Assembly: GCF_001522545.3 (NCBI RefSeq)
Contig: NC_031771.1
Span: forward strand, 1,105,473-1,169,472
Length of the DNA: 64,000 nt
Direction of reading: 5' to 3'
Source of the DNA: Parus major
Lineage: Eukaryota > Chordata > Aves > Passeriformes > Paridae
Positions 20,603-33,100 of the stretch are shown here, piece after piece. The notes beneath the pieces are model-generated. The model was not told where the DNA came from. It did no database searches and saw only the letters and a program-made list of their open reading frames with translations. How positions within the stretch are numbered: position 1 is the first letter of the stretch; each line of letters opens with the position of its first letter. The translations under genes and the position numbers were made by a program.

Positions 20603-23600
20603 CCCAACCACACCACTCTGGCTGTCCTGCCCCAGTGCTCAGCTCTAGCTGTGTGGTGACAAAGTTCCCCTACAGGCTGCTGCATGCCTCTCCCAGCCTC
20701 AGGCACAGAGCCAGCCTGCCCCTGAGGAGCTCTGCACCCACAGAGGGCCATCCTTCTCACACTGATCCCAGATCTATCCACCCTGGTGGTCCACATGGCA
20801 TCCTGGACCAGCAGGGACAGTTGGAAGTTCTGCTCTTCCCACACTGGCCATGCCACAAGGACCTGCTCAAGTATTCCTTGGAGCTGTTTGACCCCTCCCA
20901 AGGCCTCTCCAGTCCCCCCAACTTCTGCATGCCCAGCACCTAGAGCCTCACTCCTCAGTGCTCCTTCCCTCACAAAATGCTGGGTCAGAGCCTTCTGCAG
21001 CTTCCAGGTGGCACAAGCTGTCACCCAGCCCCAGTGTGGAGCCTCCATCCCCTTTCATGGCAGCACCACCTCCAACTCACGTGCCCTGGCTCCTATCTGC
21101 AGCCTAGCCACTGCAGAAGCTCCACCAAAAGTCTGGCATCTCTCCACCTGCTCCTCTTGGTGCTACACAGCCCCAAATCCTCCTTGTGCAGCTCTTTCCT
21201 CCACCAGGCTCCCACAGTCCCACCTGTGCCAGCAGCACATCTCGCTCAGGACAGCACCTGCTCCACCAGGCACAGGCAGAAGCAGGTACCGTGTGGCCAC
21301 CAAGCCCTCGCTGCGCATCCCTGAGGATCCTGGGAGCAGCATCTCCACCTCTCACTGCCCTGCAAACCTCCACACCACCTCTGTGCCAAACGCTCACCCA
21401 CCATCCTCTCCCACCAGCAGCAAACCCAGGTGATCCTGGGGCTTGGGGATCGCAGAGACGGGAGCTGCTGGTACAATAACCAGAGTCCCACAGTCAGGGA
21501 ACAACAAACAGCTCCTGGGGAGAGTGGCTGGGCTCAGGAGCAATCGGGAGCAGTGACCCCACCCACCCAAAGCAGGATCTACACCAAAAGACAAATGTCT
21601 AACTCCACAAAGACCTTCTGAGGAAAAGAAGGGAAGAAAAAACAAAAAATTTGAACCCCAAGAAGCTCCCTCAAAATGTCACACAAGAAAAAAGCTGAAA
21701 CATGCCCCCCCCAGTGTCATTCAAAAAGCCTCTGTCAAATTTATAAAGGCCCTGTTTAAATACATAAGCTGAATAAATGCCAGCAGAGCAATCTCCAAAA
21801 TTGGGGAACTCCTCAAATTATGAAAGGAAAAGAGGAAAAAAAGGGGAAAGAAAAAACCCAAATAAACTGGCAAAAACCATGGAAAGGAACAGTGAAAAGT
21901 TGAAAAAAGCACCAGGAGCAACACCAGCAAGGGATTCAGTCTGGTGAAAAAACAAAAGGGACTGTTTTTTCCCCCAGTTCTGAAATTCATCCCTGCAAAA
22001 GTGAGCAGCCTCCCTTAAGTGCTGCTCTCTGCTGAGTGCCTACACCTGTCTTGGAACATTCCCCCCAGCACACAGCCCCCTGTTAGCAGGCATGATACCT
22101 GCAAGAGGTAAAGAAAGGCAAGCAGCTAACCCAAATCCCAGTGGGTTGCCTGAATATTGTTTGTTCCCAGTTGAATTTTGTTTGTTCAAAGCACAGGCCA
22201 GGTGTTTGGGCACACGGAGCACACGGCTCTTTGTGACTGTCACTCACCCCAGCCTTGCAGCCGGAAGAACCTGGCACAGACGACTTCATGAAACCAAATT
22301 AGGGGTCATACACAAGAAAGGACATAGCCACAGCTCTGGCGTAATTAGGGCCCATCATCATCAAGGACAGGAAATTGGCACATCTGCTTTCTGGGCTGCT
22401 GATCCAACGGTGGCTCGGGCATGATGTCCTGCTGCAGCCCTGCATAAATATTGCCCTGATTACCCCCAAACAGTGGTACAACAGTGGCAAAACAAGCACT
22501 TGTTTCATCACTCATCCCCACAGTTGCTCTTTACTCTTTCTCTCCTAGGCCTGGGAGGGCAGAATTGACACAATGCTGTCTCTTGCTGTCCTTTGCAGTG
22601 CTGGAGGGGCCAGGCCAGATGGAGAAATGTGAGCCCCTTTTCCTCCAGAGCCATGTTTCCGTTTGGATGCACCCTCAGATGGTTTGAACCTGTCCCCCTG
22701 GAGCCAGTGATAAAACTGACACAAACTGGATGACTGCTGGATCACCACCTGTGCTTTTTTAAAACTTATTTTTCTCTATATACTACTGGGAATTGTGCCA
22801 TCCTCTCCTCGGGTTGTGCTGCTCTGCAGGCAGAGATCCTGACTGCTCCGTTCTTCTGTCTCCTCTGGCCAGGCCGTTGTTTCCCAAGAACACCAAAAAG
22901 GGTCACTACAACTCTAGAGTTGTGCTAAGCTCCCAGCCCCGGTGATCCCCGGGCATTGCTCAGAGTCAGCAGCAGCTCCTGGTCCAGAGTGGGAATTACG
23001 TGTTTTCTGTCCTGCTTTTATTTTTTGCTCTCCCAGGCCAAGAGTGATTTATTTTTATGCTGTTGTGGTTTGCACCAGGACAGCCCATTTTTCCCTCTTT
23101 GTTTTCATTCCTTCTGCTTGTCTGAGCACCGTGGAAACAAACAGCTCCAGAGAAGTGGAAACAAGTGGCTCTGTGCCTTGTCCAGGGCATCAGGCAGCAG
23201 AGAACCACAAGAAGCTCAAAGGAGCCTGCTCCACTTCTGCTGAGACAGGAGTGAGCACCAGGGATGATCCTGACTCCTCGGGGATGAGTCAGTGTGCACA
23301 CAGCAAGGACATTGCTCCATATTCCTGCATTTCCATCTTCTCTCATCCAACACATCACCAGTATTTAGGTGTCCCAGCTATTGGAATTGAAGGGTTTCTT
23401 TCCCCCGTGTTTCTGTGCCTATTTTCTGTGGGTACTGCAAATGTTTCACGATATTAGAACCGAAGAGCTATTCAGGAATTCTGAGCTTGCATAATTCCCA
23501 GATTTGTCTAGACAGATACTTTCCATCTGGATGATGCAGGCAATACCACATGGACACGAGTGTTCCTGTGTTACTTAATGCTGTCCTTTTTATTTATTCA

Positions 23601-23840
23601 TTTCTACACTGCTTCACAGGATGCACACAGACACAAGGCTACAGCTGTAAAGAGAGGAAGAATTTGTAGCTAATCCTTCAGGTGGCAGCTCTCAAACAGC
23701 TCCTGCATGTTGTATAACTGCTGGAGTCCCTCTGGTTTCTCTTTCCTTTTACAAAGCGTGAGACTTCCATGTGTGGTTCATATCCTGTGAGGGGAGCAGA
23801 AAAATATTCTCCTGTGAGCTGCCCTGGCTCAAGGCTTCTC

Positions 23841-23867
23841 ATCATCATCATCATCATCATCATCATC
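23841..23867 (+). repeat. (ATC)9 microsatellite
   Basis: Nine perfect ATC units followed by an imperfect one. Likely length-polymorphic. Confidence 0.97.
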
Positions 23868-25462
23868 ACTTGTCCTTGGGTTTTGCACAGCTCAGGGTGT
23901 CTGGAAGCGCTGGCTGGTGCCAGTGCTGTGGAGCTGTCCCATTGCATGCTGCCCCTGGATCATTTGGTAGAGGGGCAGTCCCAGACCGGACTCAGAAAGG
24001 AGATACAATAAATCAGCATTGCAGCCGCACGCACAGACACACCAGAGTTTCATTCTTCCAAATGCTGGCAATCACTGAGCATCCTGAAGAAAGCAGGCCG
24101 GCTCACAGCTGTTGGGCAGAGGTATCTGGGACCTGAACTTGCATTCATCAAGCAACAAAGCCCTCCTGACCCTCTGTAGTCTATCCAAAAGGCAGCCTGT
24201 GTGGCCACCGAGCCACTGTTTGACTCCAGTCCTGAGGTCATCTCACCATAGCACTGAAGAATTTTCCCCGCAGGCACCACCTTTCTGCTACAGCATTCCT
24301 GAGGACCCACAGGCCAGGCTCACAGCCAGGCTACACCAGGGTGACTTTTCCTTCCAACTGCTCACTCCCCAAATATGACGAGTTCACTTTGGCACCATTT
24401 GCCTGAGGTCTTCCCGACCAGCCTGGGCCAAAAAGAAGGTGGGAGAGGGTGGATATTAAGGGAGAGCATGTGGGGAAATCATCTTCAAGTGCTGGAGATG
24501 AAGAAGGGAGCTGTATAACTCCAAAGGTGCTGTAAGCCTTTCTGTTTACTACTTTCTCTGCAGTAAACCTTGGCAGTGAACTTACATTCGTTCCTGCATT
24601 GACCATCCATGTGAAAACTTCTGCTTCTAGGGCTGGGTTACTTCAAAGCTGTATTTTAAGAGTTCTGTTTTCAATGGCTGAGGGTGGTTTCTCCCTGGTC
24701 CCCCTGGTTTCCCTGCTGTCCCAGCCTCCAGGCACAAGAAGCCAGTGTAAAGGAAGCCCTCGTGCAAGTGGGCTTGATTCCAGACGGGTGGGATGGGGAG
24801 TGAGGGCAAGCTGCGCCTGCTTCAGATGTGGAGCCAACACCCAGAGGCAGTGGGAGACTCAGCTGGGGTTGGGACAGGGGTCTGCAGCTGGCCTGGGTCC
24901 CTCGGTGCAGCCGAGAGCCAAGGTCCCCTCCTGCTGCTGCAACATGGTCCTTGTTTTGGCATTGGCAAGCTGCTGATGCCCCACCCCACGCCAAGGTTTA
25001 TGCAGCACTGCGGCCCTGGAAGAGGGCGGGGAGAGAGCAAGCATCAGCAAACGAGTTCTGGGATCTGGGAAAGGAGGCTCCAGCCCTTGTGTGACTGAAG
25101 CCAGACAGCCATGAACCATTGCCCTGTATGTCCTATGTGCCTACCTCCCTCTCATCCAGCCATTCCAGCAAAATAGCCATAATTTATCTGCTTCTTCAGC
25201 AGAAACCACAAGCTAAAAGAGGAATTCACACACTTGGAAACAAGCTAAGAGTGAACTGGCAGTGGAGGCTTGTTGCAAGCACACCGGGTCACATGTGCTT
25301 AAAGCAAGACTTCCAACATCTGGATAACATGACACGTACTCCCAGGCAAGGCGGGTGCTCCTGGGGCTTGGGGTGGACTCGTGCAGCTTGGAAAGCTGGA
25401 GTGCAGCTGGTTTTGGGAAGCACAGCAAGCTTCCTCTGTTGTCTTGCACGCCTCTGCAAGGC

Positions 25463-25478
25463 TTTTTTTTTTTTTTTT
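25463..25478 (+). repeat. T homopolymer, 16 bases
   Basis: A run of 16 T in intergenic DNA upstream of ANTXR2. Confidence 0.9.
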
Positions 25479-25989
25479 GGCTGGGTCTTTGGCAAAGCCC
25501 AGGCTGCTCTGTCCTTAATTTCCCATGTTTTGTGTATCCACAGGGACTGCAAAACACCGCTTGCTTACCCTTTGGCCTTGCTAGCTCGAAGGCACTAAGA
25601 ACTTGGTGAGCCAGATCTCTGGTAAACATTATTCACTGCTGGTCCACGGGCTTTGGTAACGTTTCCAACCTCCCTCACAGGGAGGCTTGGCTTGGCGTTG
25701 GGATCGGCATGGAGAAGGCACTGTGACACGGATGTGTTGGGTCAGAGAGCTGTGGCTACAGCGAACCATCCAGAGACTGCAGGAATGGGAATGAAGTGAG
25801 ATGAAAGGAAAACTCTCCAGCAGGATGACTCTGACTTCCTCATCTCTTCCTGTGGACGGAAGAGCAAGGTCCTTTTTGCAGTCTAATTCGCCTCCACAGC
25901 CTGTGGGAAACACACGGTCACTGTCAGGACGGGGCTTTTTTTTTGTTTCAAAATCACCAGTCTGTGGTGTTTGTGCAATCCCCGGCCCC

Positions 25990-26960
25990 CCTCAACATGA
26001 AATGTATTTGGGGCTTACTCTCTGGCACACGTGCGGCGCTGGCAGCCACATCAGCTGGAGCGCGTCTGACGCGGATGACGGGACGCAAGGGAGACGCGCG
26101 GGCCGGGCGGGCGGGGGCGGTGCGAGCCCGCCCGCCCNNNNNNNNNNNNNNNNNNNNNNNNNNNNNNNNNNNNNNNNNNNNNNNNNNNNNNNNNNNNNNN
26201 NNNNNNNNNNNNNNNNNNNNNNNNNNNNNNNNNNNNNNNNNNNNNNNNNNNNNNNNNNNNNNNNNNNNNNNNNNNNNNNNNNNNNNNNNNNNNNNNNNNN
26301 NNNNNNNNNNNNNNNNNNNNNNNNNNNNNNNNNNNNNNNNNNNNNNNNNNNNNNNNNNNNNNNNNNNNNNNNNNNNNNNNNNNNNNNNNNNNNNNNNNNN
26401 NNNNNNNNNNNNNNNNNNNNNNNNNNNNNNNNNNNNNNNNNNNNNNNNNNNNNNNNNNNNNNNNNNNNNNNNNNNNNNNNNNNNNNNNNNNNNNNNNNNN
26501 NNNNNNNNNNNNNNNNNNNNNNNNNNNNNNNNNNNNNNNNNNNNNNNNNNNNNNNNNNNNNNNNNNNNNNNNNNNNNNNNNNNNNNNNNNNNNNNNNNNN
26601 NNNNNNNNNNNNNNNNNNNNNNNNNNNNNNNNNNNNNNNNNNNNNNNNNNNNNNNNNNNNNNNNNNNNNNNNNNNNNNNNNNNNNNNNNNNNNNNNNNNN
26701 NNNNNNNNNNNNNNNNNNGGGAATCGTGCCGGGACCTCCTGAGGGGATGTGGAGAGGGGGCACTGGAAGTTCTCCCACCGGAGGTGCGTTCACAGCCGGA
26801 GACGGTGGAAGAGCGAGCGGCGGCAGCATCTGCCGCCCGCCCGGCCGGGCTTTTGTGGGGAGCGTGTTGTTTGGCCGCGATCGCCCTCAGGGCGAGGGGG
26901 GAGCGGGGCCCGGGCTACAAACTTAGCAGCGAGTGCTGGCGGAACCTCGGGATGTCCGGA
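25990..26960 (+). promoter_or_regulatory. CpG island at the ANTXR2 5' end, split by a gap
   Basis: CpG-rich DNA on both sides of the N run: 26020-26137 on the left (extremely GC-rich, with cccgcccgccc at the gap edge) and 26719-26960 on the right. ANTXR2 exon 2 follows at 27038. The promoter and exon 1 are therefore most likely inside or next to the gap. No TATA box is visible. The 319 visible bases from 26719 to 27037 show no exon 1 coding sequence and are taken as the 3' part of intron 1. Confidence 0.65.
26138..26718. other. Assembly gap, 581 N, probably hiding ANTXR2 exon 1
   Basis: A run of 581 N centred in a CpG island. ANTXR2 exon 2 starts in mid-codon and needs an upstream exon with the signal peptide and the metal-binding aspartate. 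No such sequence is seen elsewhere in the window. The translated frames crossing this gap consist of unknown residues and are meaningless. Confidence 0.9.
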
Positions 26961-27037
26961 ACAGCGAATATTGTCAGTTTCTCCACGAAATGTCATCCCA
27001 GATCAGGCCGCTGATGTGCTCTGGTTTTCCCTTCTAG

Positions 27038-27109
27038 GTCCGGGAGCGTGGCGACGAACTGGCAAGAGATATTTAATTTTGTAAATCAGCTGACAGAAAG
27101 ATTTGTGAG
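27038..27109 (+). CDS. ANTXR2: ANTXR2 exon 2 (start of VWA domain, MIDAS SxS)
   Basis: The acceptor cttctag|G and donor AG|GTGCGT flank 72 bases. The first base completes a Lys codon split with exon 1; translation then reads [18 protein letters not shown] followed by TERFV and a split Ser. The two serines of SGS are the second and third residues of the DxSxS metal-binding motif; the Asp is in the unseen exon 1. Confidence 0.95.
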
Positions 27110-30100
27110 GTGCGTGGTGCTGCTTGTGACAGCCGAGGTGATGCTGGCGTAATTCTGGGCTGTGTTAAACCCACTCTGCCCCTGGTTCCCTTGCTTTTGC
27201 AAACTCAGGGGACATGTTCCACAAACACATTACAAGTTTGGCTTCTAAGACCTAAATTGCTGACAACTGTTACTTTATTTTTTTGTGCTTGGACATCAGC
27301 AAAGAGGTGACAATATGTGTCTTTAAATACTTTCTTAAATGACTCTCAGATGTGATTTGGTGTTTTTTTCAACTTGTTTTTCCATGTAACACATGCCTAG
27401 TTTCTGATGAAAAACTGCTCAAATTCCATGTTTGGGGGTCTGTATAAAGAAGTAGTCTTGAACACACATAAACATATGTGTAAATACATAGTGCAGGTCA
27501 AAAGGAAGAGAGCAGTGTTAAAGCTCAAATCCAAGGAAGCCCATGCCATGTAACACTGCATTTGTTGTACTTACATATAATCAACTTTGTTACTGTCAGC
27601 AGTGTTGTGGGGCCAGTCCAGCTCCTCTTGAAATAGCTGCTGTAAATCCTGGCTGACTGCTCTGTACAAACAGCTGAGGACTGCAGCGCTTTGCTTTAAA
27701 AAACCCTACAACAAAACCCAGAATAAACCGAATAAATCCCCCACCACACACAGGAAAGAGATGGTGCGGTAGGTTTTGCTGAGGAAAACCAGGTGCAGAG
27801 TGCAGTTGTGACCTTGGCTTGCTAAGAAAAGGATACAATTAGGCTGTTATAATAAAATACTGTGTATTTTCATCCTGTCAAAAGCAAATTTTCTGTCAAC
27901 TTAAGCAAAACTTCTGTCCAGGGGGCAACAGAAACTTTTGGAAGTTGTTTTGTAAGCTCTGTAATTTGAAAAAAAAAAAAAAAAAGAAAAAGAGAGCCTG
28001 ATACCAAAGCAGGATTTCTTTGGGTAGGTTGTAAAACATTTGCCCCCCCGAGAGGGTGGAAAGATTTCAGCGGAAATCTTTCAGTTCAGCATCTTCTCCA
28101 GCCAAGTGACACTCCCTCTTGCAACACTTGTGTGGAGGTCTGGCTGCATTCCCATCCCACTGTCCGAGCGCTCACAGGGGAGGCACGGACGGGCTGGCTG
28201 GTGGAGAGGAAGGTTCTGTGGGGATCCTGAGGAGAAGTTGGCTGAAAGCATAACTTGGAGGGTATTGCACGTGGGGCTGCGTCTCCAACAGGGAGATCCT
28301 GCAGTAATCGGTAGGCAGGGATGCAGGTACCAGGGGCTGGGATTGCAAGTACTTGGTTTTGTTTGGCGCCTCAAAAGGGTGATAATCCTTTGCTGTCAAT
28401 TCTGGCTTAATTTAGAGGCTCTCAGATTTTGGTATGCAAAGCCATTATGGACTGACTGCAAGCCTGGATCCTAAATCCAAGGTCTGGGTAGCTCTGTGTA
28501 GATTTGCAAAACTTAGATTCCCTTGATGTCAATAATCCTAAGTTGCATCCCAGGACAGTCATTGACATCGATGAACTGAAAACATACGGTCATTCACCTT
28601 TTCACGTGATAAGGCCTTATTAACTGTAACTTGATTAATTAATTCCGATACTCATATACAGTAAATTACGAAGTTAGTGAATGTATTAAAATTGTGACGA
28701 ATAAAATTTAAAATCATGCGGGGAGAGATGTTACAACTTACCTTGGGAAAAATTCTGTCTTGAGCCTCCAGAACATCAGGCAACTCCTAGCTGTTTTCCA
28801 CTGCTAATTAGATGTGATTCCCTGTAACCCTGTGCAAAGAGACAGGTGACCTTCTTAAAAATAAATTAAAAAAAAAAAAAAAGAGTGAATTCCTTAATAA
28901 AATCAATTCATACAGCATTTCTTGTTAGCGTGACATTTCCCTGTATGCTTTTAGGAAAGAAGTTTTCAAGTCCCACAACTCTCTGCTCAGAGAAACAAAC
29001 CCAGTCTTTAACTCCTGTCATTTTGGGTTTGTAGTTCTCAAGAATGTTCCTAGGAAGCTGGAGGATAAAGGTCACGCAAATGAGACCTGCAGAAGTGAAT
29101 GAAATGCTGTGCATTCTCTGAAATGTGTTTTGCCTTCTTTCTCTTTTCTAAAGCCCCAAGATGAGACTGTCGTTTATCGTGTTTTCCACCCAGGCACACG
29201 TCATTATGCCGCTAACTGGAGACAGGTTAGTGCTCTGCTCTTTTAAATCTCTCCCTCCCTCCCTCCCTCCTCCCACCCCCGCTGAAACAGGTACAGAACA
29301 AAAACTGATATCTCTAAGTGGTGGCCAGTCATGAAGCCTCCCTGCAGAGCTGATTTAATTTTGTGACCGTATCTTTGGATAGCCTCATAAAAAAGGAAGG
29401 AGAGGAATAGTGGGAAACAAATCCTTGATGTTAACCCTGCCACTGCTTTGCAGAAAAACCAACAGTAATGTTTTCATCTCTGTGTGACTCTGCATCTCCC
29501 TTGGCGCAGTGCAAGAATGATTCTTCCATTCACTTTTGTAAAGCACCATCCATAGAATGGTTATCAGGGTTTTTTCATGTCTAGGAGAAGCATAAAATGG
29601 TAAATAAATGTTTCTCATTTTCTCACATAAGGTAGGTATTTTGTTTCATATTTCCTAATCTAGGCTTCAGGATGTGTTTTAGACCCTGGTTGGTGCCACT
29701 TAAAGGGTGTGAGATCTTTCTGACACTGTGGTGCTGGATAGGTGTACCTGAACTTTCAGTGGATGGTTTTGAAGGCTGCTCACTCTGATTTCTAAAGCAA
29801 GTGAAGATTTGCAGCGAGGATAGCTTAAGGATGGGTGGGGGGAAACAGAAGGAGGAGAAAAAGGGAGAGAAGAGAATATTGCAAAAATAATTACCGAACT
29901 CACAGAAACTGGGCAATGGTCGTGTGGAACGAGCACTCTCAGCGGAGGAGTGTCACTGCTGTCTGAGTCCTTGGGTGTCCTCTCAGCCTTTTCAAAACCA
30001 ACACAACCTCTGCTCTCCCCCTTCTGTCCAGGAGCTACTGCAGTGCACAACCTTCTGGGTTTTGAACATGTGGAAAAACCACTCAGGAATCACTCCATAG

Positions 30101-33100
30101 ACCTGTGGCAGGGTGGAAGCGAGGTGGTCCATCTTTTCTGCTCCCCTCAGTAGGGTCAGTGCAAAATGCGGTGTGCTGCAGTTGCTTAGTTCTGCAGTGG
30201 GTTTATTTGTTTTAAACAATACATAACAGCAAGTACAAGACTTGCTGGAAAGACCTGCCACTAGCAACAGGCACGTGTCATGCTAGAGAAATGTAGCTGA
30301 CATCTGAGCTGTCTAAAAACTCATTTCTGAGCCCCTCCTGTTTTAACATTTAAAAAGTGGTCTGCCTTGAAAACAGCCACTTCCCCCCATCCGGATTGGG
30401 ATATTGGATCTGCTCTCTGTGGGCAGAGACAAGCTTATAAGCCATTTTTCCAGATGGCTTGAGAGGGGTCAGGAGAGGACACTTGAGCCTGTCCTGGGGC
30501 CTGCTGAAATCAATGAGGTCCCTTCTCTCCATCTCAATAGGCTGTCAGTGGCCTGTTCCTTATCAGGCCTGAGAGGCAGCAGTGGTAGCACACAGACCAC
30601 TTGAAATGCTGGGCAGGATGCTGGAACCCTGCCACAGGAACACAAGCAGCTTTTTCATTGCCTGTCTGTGGCACACTTGGAGCCACGCATAGAGCTGTGT
30701 TTTTCTCAGAAGCCTGGTGTAATGCACAGGAAGAACCTCCACAGTTCTAGTGGGTTCCCTTGTGGGGCTTGGCTGCGGTTCAGGGTTGGCTGATGCTCCT
30801 GTGAGTGTGTCAGGGAAAGCAAAGTGCCACCCTTCTTGTGCAGGGGGAATTGCAAAGAGAAGGAGACTGGTAACTGTGACCATATGTACATAGGTGGGGA
30901 CGGAGAGTTGGAGCAGCTGTCCTTTTAAATATTAAAGAAGTCAACAGAGGAAAAATAGTGAGGCTGTCTGGCCCCCATTGTTCCCAGCAGAATGTAAGGA
31001 TGCTAAGCACACTGCAGTTGCGGGGATGGGTCTTTGTGTGGGTGATTATTGGATATTATGGCCTTGGTTCCTTACATGGATTTTGGACTTGCAGACGTGT
31101 TTTTTCCCTGGCTTACTTCCTAATTCCCAAATGCCAGGAAACCACAATTTCTTCCCAGCAGTTAGATCAAAGTAGGGCAGAATTTTTTTTTCTTGAAAGC
31201 CTCAGGCTTTCTGATTGTTTGCACAAAGTTCTTGCTGGGTTTACTGCACAATAGAGCTGTGGATAAAAGAAGGCCACAGTATAGCGCCAAAGCCCCCAGA
31301 TTCCCAAATATTTTGTGAGCGTGAGTAGTGCTGTGACTAACTCTAAAGAGAAGTCATTGTTAATCATGGTACACACAGTGCTATAATAAGTCCATAGAAT
31401 AACCACAACACCCAGGTGGAAAAGCCTTCTCACATCAGTTAAAGCTCATTCGAAACACACACGCTTGTCAAGTTGAGCTGGAAACTGTTCAATAAGTGGC
31501 AAACAAAGATTGGAGCGCTCACCTTTGGGGCACACTGTTGGAAGGCAAGTGGTTTGGGACAGTGGATACCCTCAGGAATACCATCCAGCTGGCAGAATGT
31601 TGCCTTTGTTCTCTTTTGGCCAGCTGTGCTGGCCAGCAGCAGTCCAGGTTTCTGTAAGCCTGCTTTGGCAGCACTGACCGGTGCCAGTGGCCAGGCCCTG
31701 CTGAGTCTGCCTGGGTGCAACTCCTGCTGGAGATAAAGAGAGATTGTGTTGGTGAAGGTGGAAAAGTGGTGTGCTCGAGTAGCTGGTACGTGACCCACTG
31801 TACCGTCCTTGTCGCTAGTCCGGTGGTGTGCTGACAGGGGTGTGTGAGACACAGCTGCCTTCGGGGCCTCGGTGACATGAGTTGGCCCTGCGCTTGGGTC
31901 CAAGGCAGCTTGCCAGAACAGACTGATCTGCAGAGAGCGCGCTCTGCCCGGTGTACCAGGTACACAGAGTTGGCCACCGACGTGCTTTTCATCTGGAGCC
32001 TGTGCAGGAGGTGACGAGTTTGAAGCAGAGTAATATTATAAGTGAATCAACCCTCTGTAGTATTTAAGAGGCCTAGAAGGCATAAACCTCCTGTAAATGA
32101 TGCACCTGAGGAGGCTCATGCAGGGTTTCCTTTCACCAGTCCAGCAGCTTGCCCCATCAGAGATGGAGCCATCACTCTTTGTCAGAGAACACTTCCCCTC
32201 TCGGTTTCAGTGACGTGTGTTTGTGCTTTCCTGTTTACTGTACATCCTTCTTAGCAGCAAACCCCAAGTACCTGTTCTGTTTGCCTTTGTTTGTTAGGGA
32301 TGAGCCTGTTGCCTTGCAGCACACAGCCTCATTTCTCACCAGAAATACACGCTCAGATACAGTGAGAGCCACCATCTCCTGCCAGCGCTCGTACGCTCAT
32401 CACACTGAGATAATTCAAGATTCCAGCACTTCAATAGGTGGAATGTGACACGGAAAAGACGTGCACAATACTGTCCCCCACTCAGAGGGGCTAAAAACAC
32501 CCATTCTGGAATCTGCATGGATATTAACAGCTGTGTTTGCCTGGCTGCTGCTGGAAGAGCTGTCTGAGGCAGTTACACAACTGAGAGAGAGAACAGACGG
32601 GGTAGCTATTAAAAATTAGTTGTGCCTGTGCTGAAACACAGAAATGGGCTGCAGCGCATATGCTGAGTGGGTAAAAGATATTAAATTTGCACTTATTCAG
32701 CCCAAACACAGACAGGCTGCAAGTTGCTGATTCTGTTTTGCCTCTTCCACCCCCCTCCCTTTTCTGATTTGCACCACAAAGCCAGCGTCCCTCAGCCTCT
32801 GTTAGTGTTCCTGAGCTGTGCTGCGGGACTCCAGGCACCCGGGCTGAGGGCTCTGCTGTCATGGTACGGATGAGTTACACAACCAGAACTTCCCTGGGGA
32901 TTTCTGGAGCTACCAAGCAGCCTTACAGAAACTAGAGAAAGGGAAGTTGTGAGAGCACTGAGGAGCAGGAGTGGGGCTCCGGAGTGCTGTGCCTGGCTGA
33001 CTGCTGAGTCCCATTATCAGGACAGTGAAGGCAGGCACGAGCTCCCGTGTCCAGCCTTCAAACCAGCCGGGGGGAGTTTCAGAGAGGCGGAGCCCACCTC

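Larger units (their letters stand above)
20603..25980. other. Intergenic, no gene confirmed
   Basis: Non-coding DNA. Between about 20.6 and 21.5 kb several frames on both strands are open for 100-215 codons because stops are rare there. None shows a recognised domain. Also present are an (ATC)9 microsatellite at 23841 and a T run at 25463. Confidence 0.45.

Noticed and set aside
20551..21433. Overlapping frames of 165 (minus) and 215 (plus) codons next to the SINE
   Set aside because: Stops are rare in this Pro/Ser/Cys-rich stretch, and frames on both strands are open at once. I recognise no domain; a decayed repeat or chance is more likely. A protein search would settle it.
25801..26926. 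Frames of 291-327 codons spanning the 581-N gap
   Set aside because: Most of their length is undetermined sequence, so they are not evidence of coding.
29545..29575. CR1-like terminal motif near atagaatgg
   Set aside because: Only about ten bases resemble a reverse CR1 end; too short to support an element.
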